Origin: Candidatus Angelobacter sp. Gp1-AA117
GTDB taxonomy: Bacteria; Acidobacteriota; Terriglobia; Terriglobales; Acidobacteriaceae
Assembly: GCA_003223515.1 (NCBI GenBank)
Contig: QHVI01000020.1
Location: 1 to 61,153 of the forward strand
DNA: 61,153 bases
Reading direction: 5' to 3'
The position numbers and the translations under genes were made by a program. Below are positions 32,339-41,208 of this stretch, piece by piece. The notes under the pieces were generated by a model, which did no database searches, was not told the origin of the DNA, and saw only the letters and a list, made by a program, of their open reading frames with translations. How positions within the stretch are numbered: position 1 is the stretch's first letter; each line of letters starts with the position of its first letter.

Positions 32339-33772
32339 CTACGTCAACTGCACCTTCTCCAACCAATGGGCGATCTCTACGTTCCATCCCATCTTAGAAG
32401 AGATGGTCTGTTGCAGCAGAGAGGCTGCCTCGGCTTCGCCATGTACCAGATAGGTGCTTTGTGGCTTTTTCCTGAAAGTCTGCAGCCAGCGCAGCAGTTC
32501 TTCTGTATCTGCATGGTCGCTGAACTGCTCCAGCGCCGCCACCCGTGCCCGGATCGACACCTCTTCCGAGAAGATGCGCACCGTTTTAGCCCCGCTTTTG
32601 ATGATCGCCCCACGCGTGCCGGGTGCCTGAAATCCGATAAAGATGACCTGATGGCGCGGATCGCTCAGCCGCTGCATCAGGTGATGGAGAACCCGTCCGC
32701 CGGTGACCATGCCGCTGGAGGAGACGATGATGCAGGGGTAATGCACCTCGTTGATCTTTTTGGAATCCTCCTGCTTGGGCGCGAAATGAAATCCCTCCCA
32801 GTTCAGAGGAGAGCCGAATCGCTGCACCAGCCGCTTGGCTTCATCATTGAATTCGTTGCTGTATTTCATGAAGATCTCGACCGCCTTGATCGCCATGGGG
32901 CTGTCACTGAATACCGGCACACGCGGAACCTGGCCTGATTCGATCAGGTCTTTCACAATGAACAGAAACTTCTGTGTGCGCTCCACCGCAAACGCCGGGA
33001 CGATCACGCTGCCACCATGATGCACCGCGTCTGAGATCAATTTGGCCAGTTCGGGGCGCACATCCGTATGGGGATGGTTGCGGTTGCCGTAGGTCGATTC
33101 CATCACCAGCACGTCCGGATCTTCGTTGCTATCCGGACCGGCGTGCACTACGCGGCCCGGTGCGGTGGGATCAAGCGGCACCCGGCCAATGTCACCGCTG
33201 AACAGGAATTTGCGCGTGCCCCCATTCTGGTTGAGAAAAACCTCCACCATCGCGGAACCGAGAATGTGTCCGGCATGGACATAGCGAAATGACATGCCGT
33301 TGGAGAGCTGCTTCAGTTCGCCAAAGTCCACTGGTTGGAACTGTGCCAGGCAATCCTCTGCGTCCTGAAGCGTGTAAAGCGGCAGCGCTGGCTTGTGCTT
33401 GGACGATCCTTTCTTATTATGGTATCCAGCTTCTTCTTCCTGCAGGTGCCCCGAGTCGGGCAGCATGACCGAGCAGAGATCAATCGTCGGCGGGGTAGCG
33501 TAGATGGGACCTTTGAAACCCTCCTTGACCAGCCGCGGTATGTAACCGGCATGGTCGAGGTGAGCATGAGTAAGCACGATAGCGTCAATCTCCCGTGCCG
33601 GAACCGGTGTTGGCTGCCAGTTGCGCTCGCGCCATTCTTTCTGGCCCTGGAACAACCCGCAGTCGAGCAGAACCTGCAGTCCCTGTTTGCCGCTGATATC
33701 TTCTGATGTGTTGATGAGGTGTTTTGATCCGGTCACGGTGCCGGCCGCGCCAAGAAATTGCAGATAGGCCAA
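32339..33772 (-). CDS. MBL-fold beta-CASP RNA-processing exonuclease/endonuclease
   Basis: A 477-residue metallo-beta-lactamase/beta-CASP protein of the YSH1/CPSF73-like bacterial branch. Motif 2 is in VLTHAHLDHAGYIPRLVKEG, motif 3 near VHAGHILGSAMVE, motif 4 is FLFSGDIGR, and the beta-CASP part shows SVIVPAFAVERTQKFLF, CIIVSSSGMVTGGRVLHH and SDHADTEELLRWL. The C-terminal HGE motif (TYLVHGEAEAA) completes the site. It binds two zinc ions and cuts RNA; exact substrate unknown. All active-site residues are present and the length is normal. Confidence 0.93.
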   Translation of the reverse strand: MAYLQFLGAAGTVTGSKHLINTSEDISGKQGLQVLLDCGLFQGQKEWRERNWQPTPVPAREIDAIVLTHAHLDHAGYIPRLVKEGFKGPIYATPPTIDLCSVMLPDSGHLQEEEAGYHNKKGSSKHKPALPLYTLQDAEDCLAQFQPVDFGELKQLSNGMSFRYVHAGHILGSAMVEVFLNQNGGTRKFLFSGDIGRVPLDPTAPGRVVHAGPDSNEDPDVLVMESTYGNRNHPHTDVRPELAKLISDAVHHGGSVIVPAFAVERTQKFLFIVKDLIESGQVPRVPVFSDSPMAIKAVEIFMKYSNEFNDEAKRLVQRFGSPLNWEGFHFAPKQEDSKKINEVHYPCIIVSSSGMVTGGRVLHHLMQRLSDPRHQVIFIGFQAPGTRGAIIKSGAKTVRIFSEEVSIRARVAALEQFSDHADTEELLRWLQTFRKKPQSTYLVHGEAEAASLLQQTISSKMGWNVEIAHWLEKVQLT

Positions 33773-34241
33773 GTTTCGCTCCTCTGGAGGTTCAGTGAAT
33801 GAAGTTCGCTGAATGATGTGTCGATGAAATTCGGGAATACAAAACTATACGCTTAGCCTCAGAATTTTTCCCCTATATTACTAACGTTCGAATTCTTCTC
33901 TGCTTGCGACGAATTCTCCCGCGCAGCGAAAGATGGGTGCAGTCCAGAGGGAGCAACACACCGCCAAATTCAATACACATCAACTACTTTTGTTACCTTT
34001 GCGTCCTCTGCGTCGCATTGATATATACAAAATTCTTGTTTTCCTGCAAAGATTTTCATGCTGCTTTTGCATCCTTCCATATCCAAGCTTTGGCGACCGA
34101 AAATTTTGAGAGACTAAACAGTGCCGGATCAAATACACATCAACTACTTTTGTTACCTCTGCGTCCTTTGCGTCCTCTGCGGTAAAAGGTTTTTGGTTGT
34201 GGCTCGCCACGCTGTGTTGTATTGACATCTAAGTCACTAAG
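33773..34241. other. Gap filled by a composite R1 repeat
   Basis: 469 bases without a gene. About 33895-33960 holds a gggtgcagtccagagggagc tract seen also near 8095. About 33965-34217 is a two-unit composite: R1, then a ~110-base middle block (attcttgttttcctgcaaag, catgctgcttttgcatcctt, ccaagctttggcgacc), then R1 again ending in ggttgtggctcgccacgctg. The same composite occurs at 50400-50640. Confidence 0.7.
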
Positions 34242-34910
34242 ATGAGGGGGGACTTGCGAATAACTTTACAACTTACGATTGTGGCACTGCTGTTGAGCGT
34301 CTCTCCTGCCATGGCGCAGAACCAGCAGAGTACCGGCACGCGTAGCGTAAGCAAAGGCTCACAACAGCCGCTGACTGTCGGCGGCAAATTCCGTTATTTT
34401 GCGAATGAATCCTTCCGCCCTGGAGTCTTCCTGGTTGCGGGCTTTTATACCGGCCTGGCAATGGCCAATCCCCCAAAAGCTTATCCACGCGAATGGCGGC
34501 AGGGCGCAGCCGGGTTCGGCCGTAACTATGGCGATTTTATTGCAAGCTGGACGGCGGTGCAGGGCGGAAAGTTCATTGCGGCCTCCGCGCTGCATGAAGA
34601 TCCCCGATACATTCGTTCCAGCAGCCGCAATCTTTTCGCGCGAGCTTTTCATGCGGTCAGCTTTGCCGTAATCGACAAATCAGATACAGGTCACAACCGG
34701 CCGGCACTATCGAACGTGGCGGGCGCCTTCGCTGGAGACTTTGTTGGCAACGCCTATCTGCCTGATGGATGCAACGACGTGGCGCATGGGCTCCAGCGCA
34801 GTGCCCTGGCTCTCAGCGGATTTGCCACCAGCAACCTCGTCGACGAATTCCGTCCCGAGATAAGAAAAATCGGCCACAAACTTAAAATTCCATTCATTGA
34901 TAAGTTCTGA
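34242..34910 (+). CDS. Exported protein of unknown function
   Basis: A 222-residue protein with a clear signal peptide (LTIVALLLSVSPAMAQ). The mature part has glycine-rich weakly hydrophobic segments (FLVAGFYTGLAMANPP) and conserved-looking blocks YPREWRQGAAGFGRNYGDFI, AASALHEDPRYIRSSSRNLF and LSNVAGAFAGDFVGNAYLPD. I recall similar exported proteins in Acidobacteria (W-R-Q-G-x-x-G-F-x-R-N-Y-G and HEDPRY), but no function is known. It probably resides in the outer membrane or periplasm. It stands alone after a repeat. Confidence 0.7.
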   Translation: MRGDLRITLQLTIVALLLSVSPAMAQNQQSTGTRSVSKGSQQPLTVGGKFRYFANESFRPGVFLVAGFYTGLAMANPPKAYPREWRQGAAGFGRNYGDFIASWTAVQGGKFIAASALHEDPRYIRSSSRNLFARAFHAVSFAVIDKSDTGHNRPALSNVAGAFAGDFVGNAYLPDGCNDVAHGLQRSALALSGFATSNLVDEFRPEIRKIGHKLKIPFIDKF

Positions 34911-34944
34911 AAGCTTCGCGTCCTTCGCGGCCTTGGCGGTAATT

Positions 34945-36102
34945 CTACGACGCTGTTTGTGCGCGTGATGCTCCCTGCAGCAATTTCACCCGCAACGCCT
35001 TATTGAGGGGTTCCGAATAGAAGCGCGCCACCAGGTAACCCAGCGCTCCCGAGAGCGCGGTCATTGCCAGAAACCACAGCAGAGCCGAGTTCAGAGGCTG
35101 CTGAGAATGGTAGAAGATGCCCACCAGGGGCCAGATCACGAACATGTGCGTCAGGTAGATTTCGTAGCTGTTGCGGCCATACCAGCGAAGAATAGCTGTC
35201 GACCAGTGTCCACTGGAAGAGCTGGTTTCGAACCGCTGCTGCACAGCAATGACCAGCATTGCCGTTCCCAATTCCAGCAGGGTTACCTCCAGCCCGATTT
35301 TATATATCCCCAGCAGCCCGGCGGTGGCGCGGAAAACCGTAATAAAAATGCACAAAGATGTCCCCAGCATTCCCAGTACGATGTTGGCGCGGCGGCTCAA
35401 TTGAATCTTCCGTACCAGAATTGCCGCCAGACAGCCCAGTGCAATTCCATCCATACAGGAGAGGTAGCCGTTATCGCTCCAGTACGGATTGTGAGTAAAA
35501 ACCGTCCGGGCAAATGGGCCAATCACCACGAAACTAGCCAGCACGGAAATCAGGGCCCATTGTTTTCGTGTCCAGATGCACACCAGCGGAAAGAAGAGAT
35601 AAAACATCTCCTCGATGGAGAGCGACCAGAGGACATCCCATGAAGCCGGCAGATAACCAGTGCGCGATTCCAGCCAGTTGACGTGAAACGTCAGCGCTGC
35701 AATTAAAGCGCGTGGCAGGGAACTGCGCTGTGGGTTGATGACAAACTGCGGAGCGTGGGCAAGATGAAGGATGCTGAGAGCTGCGAGTAAGGCCAGCAGG
35801 CAGGGCATGATGCGGGCGAATCGCATCACATAGAACTGCCGCTGGTTGACCTGTTGCAGCGTGCCCCAGCGTTTCAAAGACCACGTGGTGATCAGGAACC
35901 CGGAAATCACGAAGAAGACGATCACTCCGTAATATCCGTTCCAGAACAGGACGCGATGTGTGGCAGGGGAGAGCAGCTTTCCCAGCGAGCAGTTCTGAAA
36001 CCTGATCCGCAGGTTGATGTGGTGCAGAACGACTGCCACAATGCACAGCCCGCGCAGGACATCAATCCCCTGAACACGCTTTTCAGTTTGCGAGGAAGGC
36101 AC
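34945..36102 (-). CDS. Acyltransferase family 3 (OafA/YrhL-like)
   Basis: A 385-residue integral membrane acyltransferase with about ten hydrophobic segments. The N-terminal signature is intact: RVQGIDVLRGLCIVAVVLHH, with the catalytic-type RG...H motif, then WNGYYGVIVFFVISGFLITT. YEIYLTHMFVIWPLVGIF near the end is also typical. It would acetylate or acylate a surface polysaccharide or lipid from a cytoplasmic donor. Isolated gene, but a glycosyltransferase and a PIG-L-like deacetylase lie about 1 kb away. A degraded R1 tract lies just past its stop. Confidence 0.9.
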   Translation of the reverse strand: MPSSQTEKRVQGIDVLRGLCIVAVVLHHINLRIRFQNCSLGKLLSPATHRVLFWNGYYGVIVFFVISGFLITTWSLKRWGTLQQVNQRQFYVMRFARIMPCLLALLAALSILHLAHAPQFVINPQRSSLPRALIAALTFHVNWLESRTGYLPASWDVLWSLSIEEMFYLFFPLVCIWTRKQWALISVLASFVVIGPFARTVFTHNPYWSDNGYLSCMDGIALGCLAAILVRKIQLSRRANIVLGMLGTSLCIFITVFRATAGLLGIYKIGLEVTLLELGTAMLVIAVQQRFETSSSSGHWSTAILRWYGRNSYEIYLTHMFVIWPLVGIFYHSQQPLNSALLWFLAMTALSGALGYLVARFYSEPLNKALRVKLLQGASRAQTAS

Positions 36103-36294
36103 CCTTCAGGCTTGCTCTTTTCTGTGAATTCAACTCCCTAATCAGGTTCTATCACAGCTTCGGTGTCGCCAGCCATCCAGCTTTTGCCTTGTTTCCATTG
36201 CGTCGTTCGCATTGCCTCAGACCAGTTCTTCCGTGATGTGGTCACCAATATTTATGGGGCAATGTCAACCACGAAGCACCGGCGGTGGACTCGC

Positions 36295-36325
36295 AAAAAA
36301 GCGGCGCTTGTGCGCCGCTTTTTGT
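36295..36325. terminator. Bidirectional terminator
   Basis: AAAAAAGCGGCGC-TTGT-GCGCCGCTTTTT. Perfect 7-base GC stem flanked by A and T runs, so it can work both ways. It ends the glycine-zipper gene (minus strand, stop at 36343). Confidence 0.9.
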
Positions 36326-36342
36326 TGCTCTCTCTGCTTTCA

Positions 36343-36684
36343 TTATTTGGGTATAACCGGTTTGTTCTGCGTCTTGCGGTCGTAAACATAACCACCGCCT
36401 CCGCCGGCCAGGGCGCCAACGGCTGCGCCTTTCTTGCCGCCGACTAATCCACCAACGGCTGCGCCACCCAGTGCCGAGCCGCCAATAATGGCTGCTGATT
36501 TTTTCTTCGAGCGGCGGCGTACACGCTTTTTGACCGGCGTGGCCGCGGAAGAGTTGTAAGCGGCTGCCGCCATGAAGCTATGGCTCGCTTGCGGCAGCGC
36601 TGAATGAAAGCTCTGGGCTGGCAGGCTCATGGCCGCCAGCAGAGGCGCAGCCATAAAGGCGCGCATAAATCTGTTCTTCGTCAT
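36343..36684 (-). CDS. Exported glycine-zipper protein
   Basis: A ~113-residue protein. The signal peptide is FMRAFMAAPLLAAMSLPAQS. A very basic stretch follows (VKKRVRRRSKKKSAAI), then a glycine-zipper segment GGSALGGAAVGGLVGGKKGA AVGALAGGGGGYVYDRKTQN. Such segments insert into or cluster at the outer membrane or span the cell-wall boundary. ATG 36684 is chosen because gggagga lies close upstream; the frame opens at 36702. Function unknown. It has its own terminator. Confidence 0.75.
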   Translation of the reverse strand: MTKNRFMRAFMAAPLLAAMSLPAQSFHSALPQASHSFMAAAAYNSSAATPVKKRVRRRSKKKSAAIIGGSALGGAAVGGLVGGKKGAAVGALAGGGGGYVYDRKTQNKPVIPK

Positions 36685-37047
36685 TGGTCCTCCCGGAGAC
36701 ATTCACGATGCTGGCACACAAATTCCCGTGGCTGTGTGCATAATGAAGTCTTGACTGATCTGTTGTTGAGTAAGATGAGCGGGAAGGCCACGCGAGTTGG
36801 AGCTTTTTCGAGAGCAGCTCATAAAAAGGAGAATCAACCAAATAAGGGAGGCAGTATCGTTTAAGATTAAAAAACGTCTTTCATGCGATTGCCCTGATAA
36901 AGAACCTGAGCGTTCGTATGCAGTCATTTTCTGGTATTTTCCACGACTTCTTCTTCCGAACCGGTTCTATTCTAGACATCAGGCCTGGCTGTCCCTATTT
37001 TCTGTTGACGCGCAACGCGATAGAACGATAAGTTTGAGGACAAGTCG
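36685..37047. other. Divergent promoter region
   Basis: 363 bases without a gene between the glycine-zipper gene and the PIG-L-like gene. It is more AT-rich than its neighbours. A weak promoter candidate for the plus strand is TTGACG (37005-37010) with TAAGTT about 18 bases on. Gagga lies 7 bases before ATG 37048. Nothing else was recognised. Confidence 0.4.
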
Positions 37048-37929
37048 ATGACGGTACCTGAGCAAAGCCGTATTCCGGGCGGACTTGATATGCCCCTCGC
37101 CTGTTTGTGCGCGCCTGAACCTCTATCCTCCTTTGGGAATGCGGCCCTGGTAGTAGCCCATCCCGGGCACGAACTGCGGGTCTTTGGATGGATGTCGCAA
37201 TGGAAGCCGCGTGTCTATGTCATCACCGATGGCTCTGGCCGCCATGGCGTATCCCGGGTACCTTCCACCTCCCGCATACTGGACAGGCTGAATATCCCTT
37301 CCGGTGAAATCTTTGGCTGCATCAACGATACTGGAATCTATCAGGCTATTCGGCAGCAGGATTTCTCGTTCTTTCTGAGCGTCACTGACCGCTTGGCTTC
37401 CGCTTTGATCAAGCATCGCATCAGCTTTGTTGCCGGAGATGCCACCGAAGGCTATAACACCTCCCACGATCTTTGCCGGGTTATAGTGAATGCTGCCGTG
37501 CAGATTGCCTCATGTGCATCGGCGGTGCCCATTGCAAATTATGAGTTCTGCCTCACCGAATGGGATCAGACGGGCTCGGCTGTTCACGATGACCGGTGCC
37601 TGCATTTCCGCCTGAATGATCAACTGCTCTCACACAAGCTGGAGGCGGCGCAGCAATATGCCGAGCTGAAAGAGGAAGTCTCCGCCGGAATTGCCCACCG
37701 TGGCGCGGAATACTTCCGCCTGGAATGCCTGAGAAAAGTGAACTGGGATCGGGAGCGCATCCTGTCGGAGAAGCCGTTTTATGAGACATGGGGTGAGCGG
37801 CGTGTCAGCAGCGGCGCATATCCATCCGTAATTCGCTATAGAGAACACATCTTGCCGCTGACTGCGGCGATCATGGATCATGCTGCACGCATCTCTGCTC
37901 GCCGGCCCGCTGCGGCGGCGGTACGTTGA
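37048..37929 (+). CDS. PIG-L/LmbE-like deacetylase (variant motif)
   Basis: A 293-residue protein whose first part follows the PIG-L deacetylase fold: ALVVAHPGHELRVFGWMSQW replaces the usual AHPDDE zinc motif by AHPGHE, then VYVITDGSGRHGVSR. A second metal-site region is VAGDATEGYNTSHDLCRVIV. Family members remove N-acetyl groups from sugar derivatives. The altered first motif could change the metal or substrate, or reduce activity. Its stop overlaps the TTG start of the glycosyltransferase gene, so the two act together, probably on the same sugar. Confidence 0.7.
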   Translation: MTVPEQSRIPGGLDMPLACLCAPEPLSSFGNAALVVAHPGHELRVFGWMSQWKPRVYVITDGSGRHGVSRVPSTSRILDRLNIPSGEIFGCINDTGIYQAIRQQDFSFFLSVTDRLASALIKHRISFVAGDATEGYNTSHDLCRVIVNAAVQIASCASAVPIANYEFCLTEWDQTGSAVHDDRCLHFRLNDQLLSHKLEAAQQYAELKEEVSAGIAHRGAEYFRLECLRKVNWDRERILSEKPFYETWGERRVSSGAYPSVIRYREHILPLTAAIMDHAARISARRPAAAAVR

Positions 37930-39047
37930 AAATCCTCCTCACCAACTCGGATCTTGATCTCTACGCCGGCACACAGGTTGTGGTGAGGGACTTATCGCTG
38001 GAGCTGCAAAGGCTGGGCCATCAGCCCATGGCCTGGTCCCGCAAGCTCGGAGATGTTGCCCGTGAGTTGCTGGCCCACGGGGTTGAAGTCACAGATGATT
38101 TGCGGCGGTTAAGCAGTGCCCCGGATGTGATTCATGGCCAGCATCATCCTCTGGTGATGGACGCTTTGCTGCATTTCCCCAATGTTCCTGCGGTACTGGT
38201 TTGCCACGCGGCCAAAGGTTTCACGGAAGCGCCCTTTTATTCACCCAGGATCATGCGCTACGTGGCCGTGGATAACCGCTGTCGCGCGCGGCTTGAGAAA
38301 CATTCGCAGATTCCTGCGCACCGCATTCAGGTGATCTTGAATGCCGTTGACCTGGAGCGTTTTCGTCCCCGGGGCCGGCTGCCTGCACGGCCACTGCGCG
38401 CCGCTGTTTTCAGCAACAACGCCAGCCGCTTTACTCATCTGCCTGCCATTCGCAAGCTTGCAAAAGAAATGGGATTGCAACTGGAGGTATTAGGACGGCG
38501 GCGGGGAAAAACTGTGCCCGATCCGCAGAATTTTCTTCCCCGCTATGACGTTGTTTTTGCCAAGGCGCGCTGTGCCCTGGAGGCCCTGGCGGTTGGCAAC
38601 GTAGTGGTGCTCTGCGATGTCGCCGGTGCGGGCCCGCTGGTGACGACAAAAAATTTCGATGCACTGCGTCCCATGAATTTCGGGGCCGGGGTGCTGGTGA
38701 ATCCGGTTTCGGCCGGAGTTCTTCGCGCCGAACTCGAGCGTTACGACCCTGTAGATGCTGCCCAGGTATCCGCGCGCGTGCGCAGCGAAGCCGGCTTGCA
38801 GGCGGCTGCTCGCCAGTGGCTTGATGTTTATGCCTCAGCCGTCGAAGAATTGGCGCGCACTGAAATTCATCCCAGCGAGGAGAATGCTGCGACAGAGAAC
38901 TATTTCCAGCAGTGGGGACGTGAAAAACGATTAGAGTGGGCCAAGGCGCAGTTCCGCAGGATCAAGTCAATTCCCCTGGTTGGCACGGGTTTGCACCATC
39001 TGGGACGCCGCGCGGCGCGAGCCTGGATGAAGAATCCCGAACTCTAG
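37926..39047 (+). CDS. Glycosyltransferase family 4/1-like
   Basis: A 373-residue GT-B-type glycosyltransferase. The N-terminal domain begins KILLTNSDLDLYAGTQVVVR, the acceptor-side Rossmann start, and contains PDVIHGQHHPLVM. The donor side has VILNAVDLERFRPRG, and FAKARCALEALAVGNVVVLC stands where the usual donor-binding glutamate region lies. It would transfer a nucleotide-sugar residue in cell-surface glycan or lipid synthesis. It starts with TTG and overlaps the deacetylase gene by 4 bases. Its end overlaps the convergent membrane protein gene by 86 bases. Confidence 0.85.
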   Translation: MKILLTNSDLDLYAGTQVVVRDLSLELQRLGHQPMAWSRKLGDVARELLAHGVEVTDDLRRLSSAPDVIHGQHHPLVMDALLHFPNVPAVLVCHAAKGFTEAPFYSPRIMRYVAVDNRCRARLEKHSQIPAHRIQVILNAVDLERFRPRGRLPARPLRAAVFSNNASRFTHLPAIRKLAKEMGLQLEVLGRRRGKTVPDPQNFLPRYDVVFAKARCALEALAVGNVVVLCDVAGAGPLVTTKNFDALRPMNFGAGVLVNPVSAGVLRAELERYDPVDAAQVSARVRSEAGLQAAARQWLDVYASAVEELARTEIHPSEENAATENYFQQWGREKRLEWAKAQFRRIKSIPLVGTGLHHLGRRAARAWMKNPEL

Positions 39048-39690
39048 GCCGAAACTCGCTCCTTCTGGCCAGCATGAATATCCCTGTGAATGCCGCCAGG
39101 GGCAGCAGTAATCCGGCCAGCGGGAAAAATGACTCGGCCGAAAGAAAGATCACCGTTGTCCACCAGCTCAACTTTGATCCAGCATCGGAAACAGCCGCGG
39201 CCAGCAGCATTAGAAGAAGAGCTGTGCCCGCAGATGTAGCGAACGGCCGCTGCATGAATGATTTAAACCTGCATGCAATCAGCGGAGCCAGCACACATCC
39301 CAGTAAGGTCAGAACCAGGGCCGCCACTGCGTAGGGCACAGAGAATTTCAAAAGGTATTGCGCATGATGCTGGTAGAACTCGTACTCTGTAGGCAGATGC
39401 GGCTTTCCCCAGTAGATTCCCGGCCCCGGCCCGTGGCCTCCATTGCTGATAGGCGCAATCTGCCAGAGCAGGTAAAGAGCGAGAAAATAGTAAACCGGCG
39501 TACACCATAGCCAATAGCGCCGGTCGGTACGCTTGCGCGTTCGTGAACTCGACCAGAAGACAAATGCGGCCACATTGGCCAGCAGCAGGGTAGTGACCAC
39601 TGCGACTCGCGAATCCCATGCGGCAGCAAGCACGGCAACCCCGGCCAGCACCGCCGCCCGTAGTGCCCGCTTGAATTGCAGAACGCTCAC
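38962..39690 (-). CDS. Unknown membrane protein, convergent with the glycosyltransferase
   Basis: A 242-residue protein with about six hydrophobic segments, including AVLAGVAVLAAAWDSRVAVV, TPVYYFLALYLLWQI, YAVAALVLTLLGCVLAPLIA and GTALLLMLLAAAV. A loop carries GGHGPGPGIYWGKPHLPTEY. I do not recognise the family. The last 86 bases overlap the 3' end of the glycosyltransferase gene on the other strand; the C-terminal tail read from that overlap (RRSEFRPRVRDSSSRLAPRG) is low in membrane character, so a shorter protein might be functional. Confidence 0.6.
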   Translation of the reverse strand: MSVLQFKRALRAAVLAGVAVLAAAWDSRVAVVTTLLLANVAAFVFWSSSRTRKRTDRRYWLWCTPVYYFLALYLLWQIAPISNGGHGPGPGIYWGKPHLPTEYEFYQHHAQYLLKFSVPYAVAALVLTLLGCVLAPLIACRFKSFMQRPFATSAGTALLLMLLAAAVSDAGSKLSWWTTVIFLSAESFFPLAGLLLPLAAFTGIFMLARRSEFRPRVRDSSSRLAPRGVPDGANPCQPGELT

Positions 39691-39755
39691 ACCAGATTAG
39701 ACACCACAGCGGCAAGAAAGGGCATCCGCCGCTCGAATTGCATTGTTACTTTCCC

Positions 39756-39827
39756 AATCAGTGTTCATCCGTGTTCATCTGTGGTGAATTTTGGTTTTCA
39801 GCGTTATTAGCGTTCATCAGCGGCAAA
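39756..39827. repeat. R2 and R3 repeats in tandem
   Basis: aatcagtgttcatccgtgtt with catctgtggtgaatt (R2), then cagcgttattagcgttcatc with agcggcaaa (R3). The two families are adjacent here, just before the Y-family polymerase end. Confidence 0.7.
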
Positions 39828-39859
39828 AATGAACCGCCGTTCCGCTGATGCAATGATGG

Positions 39860-41146
39860 CTATTTGAGGTTCGTGTCCGGGATACTCTGAAACGCAATTC
39901 GTGGCGGTGCGGTTTCACGCACAGTATGAATGCCGCCCAGATACAAAGTGCTTGAACCGTACTTCTCATTGACCGTGTCCATCACCTGCGCGAGGCGGTT
40001 GAACTTCCATTCGCCGTACATGTCGCCAAAAAGGCTCAGGTTCTGCATCTCTTCCGGAACCAGATCCACAAGCGCCACACTCACCAGCACCGGTTTCAGT
40101 TTGGGACACTGCGCCCACGCCTGCTGGAAGACATTTATCAGCGTCATGGTGTCCTGGCAGGCAGGGAAGCCGAGATTTGCCTCCCACAGCGGACGCTCCG
40201 AATGCAGCCAATAGGAGCTGCCGGACTGCTCATCCTTGCCTTTGGAAAAAAGAACGAAGATGCTCATGCCGCTGGTGAAGAGTTTTGCCCGGCGCAGGCG
40301 CACTGCAGCTTTGTGCAGCAGCTTCTGGCCAACGGCGGCGGCCTGCTCGCGGGTGCGCAACTCCGGCGGCAGCACATGCTGATGTCCAATACTGGTCTTC
40401 TGTGACGCGGGATCATCAAAATCCAGGCCGCGCAACTTGAGCCAATAGCGTGTTCCCAGCACTCCTCCCCACAATTTGGTCATGGCATCCATATCGAGAT
40501 CCAGAAGCTGCTTCATGGTCACGATGCCCTGCTTGCGCAAGCGCAGCTCCATGCGTTCGCCGACTCCCGGAATATCGCGCAGCTTAAGAAGAAGGAGCAC
40601 CTCGGGAAGCTGATTGCGGGTGATCATCACCAACCCATCGGGTTTTTGCATGTTGGAGGCCATCTTGGCCAGCAACCGGTTGGGAGCCAGTCCAATCGAG
40701 CACCGCAGGTACTCGCCCACTCTATTACGGATCGCCTTTTTCACCTGTTGCGCCAGAGTGCGCGCAGGTTGCGGTTCACGCTCACGGCCCATAAGCTGGC
40801 ATTCCATTTCATCGACAGAAACAATCTTAGAAACGTGAAGGCAGCTCTCCACCGCTTCTTTGATCCGGTTATGGTACTTCACATAAAGATCATGGCGCGC
40901 TTCGATCACCTGCAGAGCAGGGCAGCGTTTCTTGGCATCCCCCAATTGAGTTCCGGTGCTCACGCCAAAGGCTTTGGCTTCATAGCTGGCGGCGATGCAG
41001 CAGGTGGAATCGACATCTACGGTCACAACTGCCGTCGGCTTGCCGCGAAGCTGTGGCTGCTCCTGTTGTTCGACCGAGGCGAAGTAGGAGTTCATGTCCA
41101 CGAACAACCAGTTCACCTGCTCGCCAGGATTGGCTATACCCGCCAT
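39860..41146 (-). CDS. Y-family DNA polymerase (translesion synthesis)
   Basis: A 428-residue UmuC/DinB-type polymerase that copies past damaged bases. The first metal site is FVDMNSYFASVEQQ (Asp17), the catalytic pair is SVDEMECQLMG (Asp112, Glu113; DinB usually reads DEAYLD), and the helix-hairpin-helix thumb shows LRDIPGVGERMELRLRKQGI. The C-terminal finger-like little-finger domain follows. Closest in feel to plasmid- or chromosome-encoded DinB2/ImuB-like proteins, but all three acidic residues are present, so it should be active. No LexA-type box was recognised in the divergent 62-base region. Confidence 0.88.
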   Translation of the reverse strand: MAGIANPGEQVNWLFVDMNSYFASVEQQEQPQLRGKPTAVVTVDVDSTCCIAASYEAKAFGVSTGTQLGDAKKRCPALQVIEARHDLYVKYHNRIKEAVESCLHVSKIVSVDEMECQLMGREREPQPARTLAQQVKKAIRNRVGEYLRCSIGLAPNRLLAKMASNMQKPDGLVMITRNQLPEVLLLLKLRDIPGVGERMELRLRKQGIVTMKQLLDLDMDAMTKLWGGVLGTRYWLKLRGLDFDDPASQKTSIGHQHVLPPELRTREQAAAVGQKLLHKAAVRLRRAKLFTSGMSIFVLFSKGKDEQSGSSYWLHSERPLWEANLGFPACQDTMTLINVFQQAWAQCPKLKPVLVSVALVDLVPEEMQNLSLFGDMYGEWKFNRLAQVMDTVNEKYGSSTLYLGGIHTVRETAPPRIAFQSIPDTNLK

Positions 41147-41208
41147 AAGAAATACGATACTATAGAGGCGAATAAAAGGCGATATACATCACCGGAGAAA
41201 AACCGACA

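Noticed and set aside
41147-41208. LexA/SOS box upstream of the Y-family polymerase
   Set aside because: No palindromic CTGT/ACAG or GAAC/GTTC pair with the usual spacing was seen in the 62-base region.
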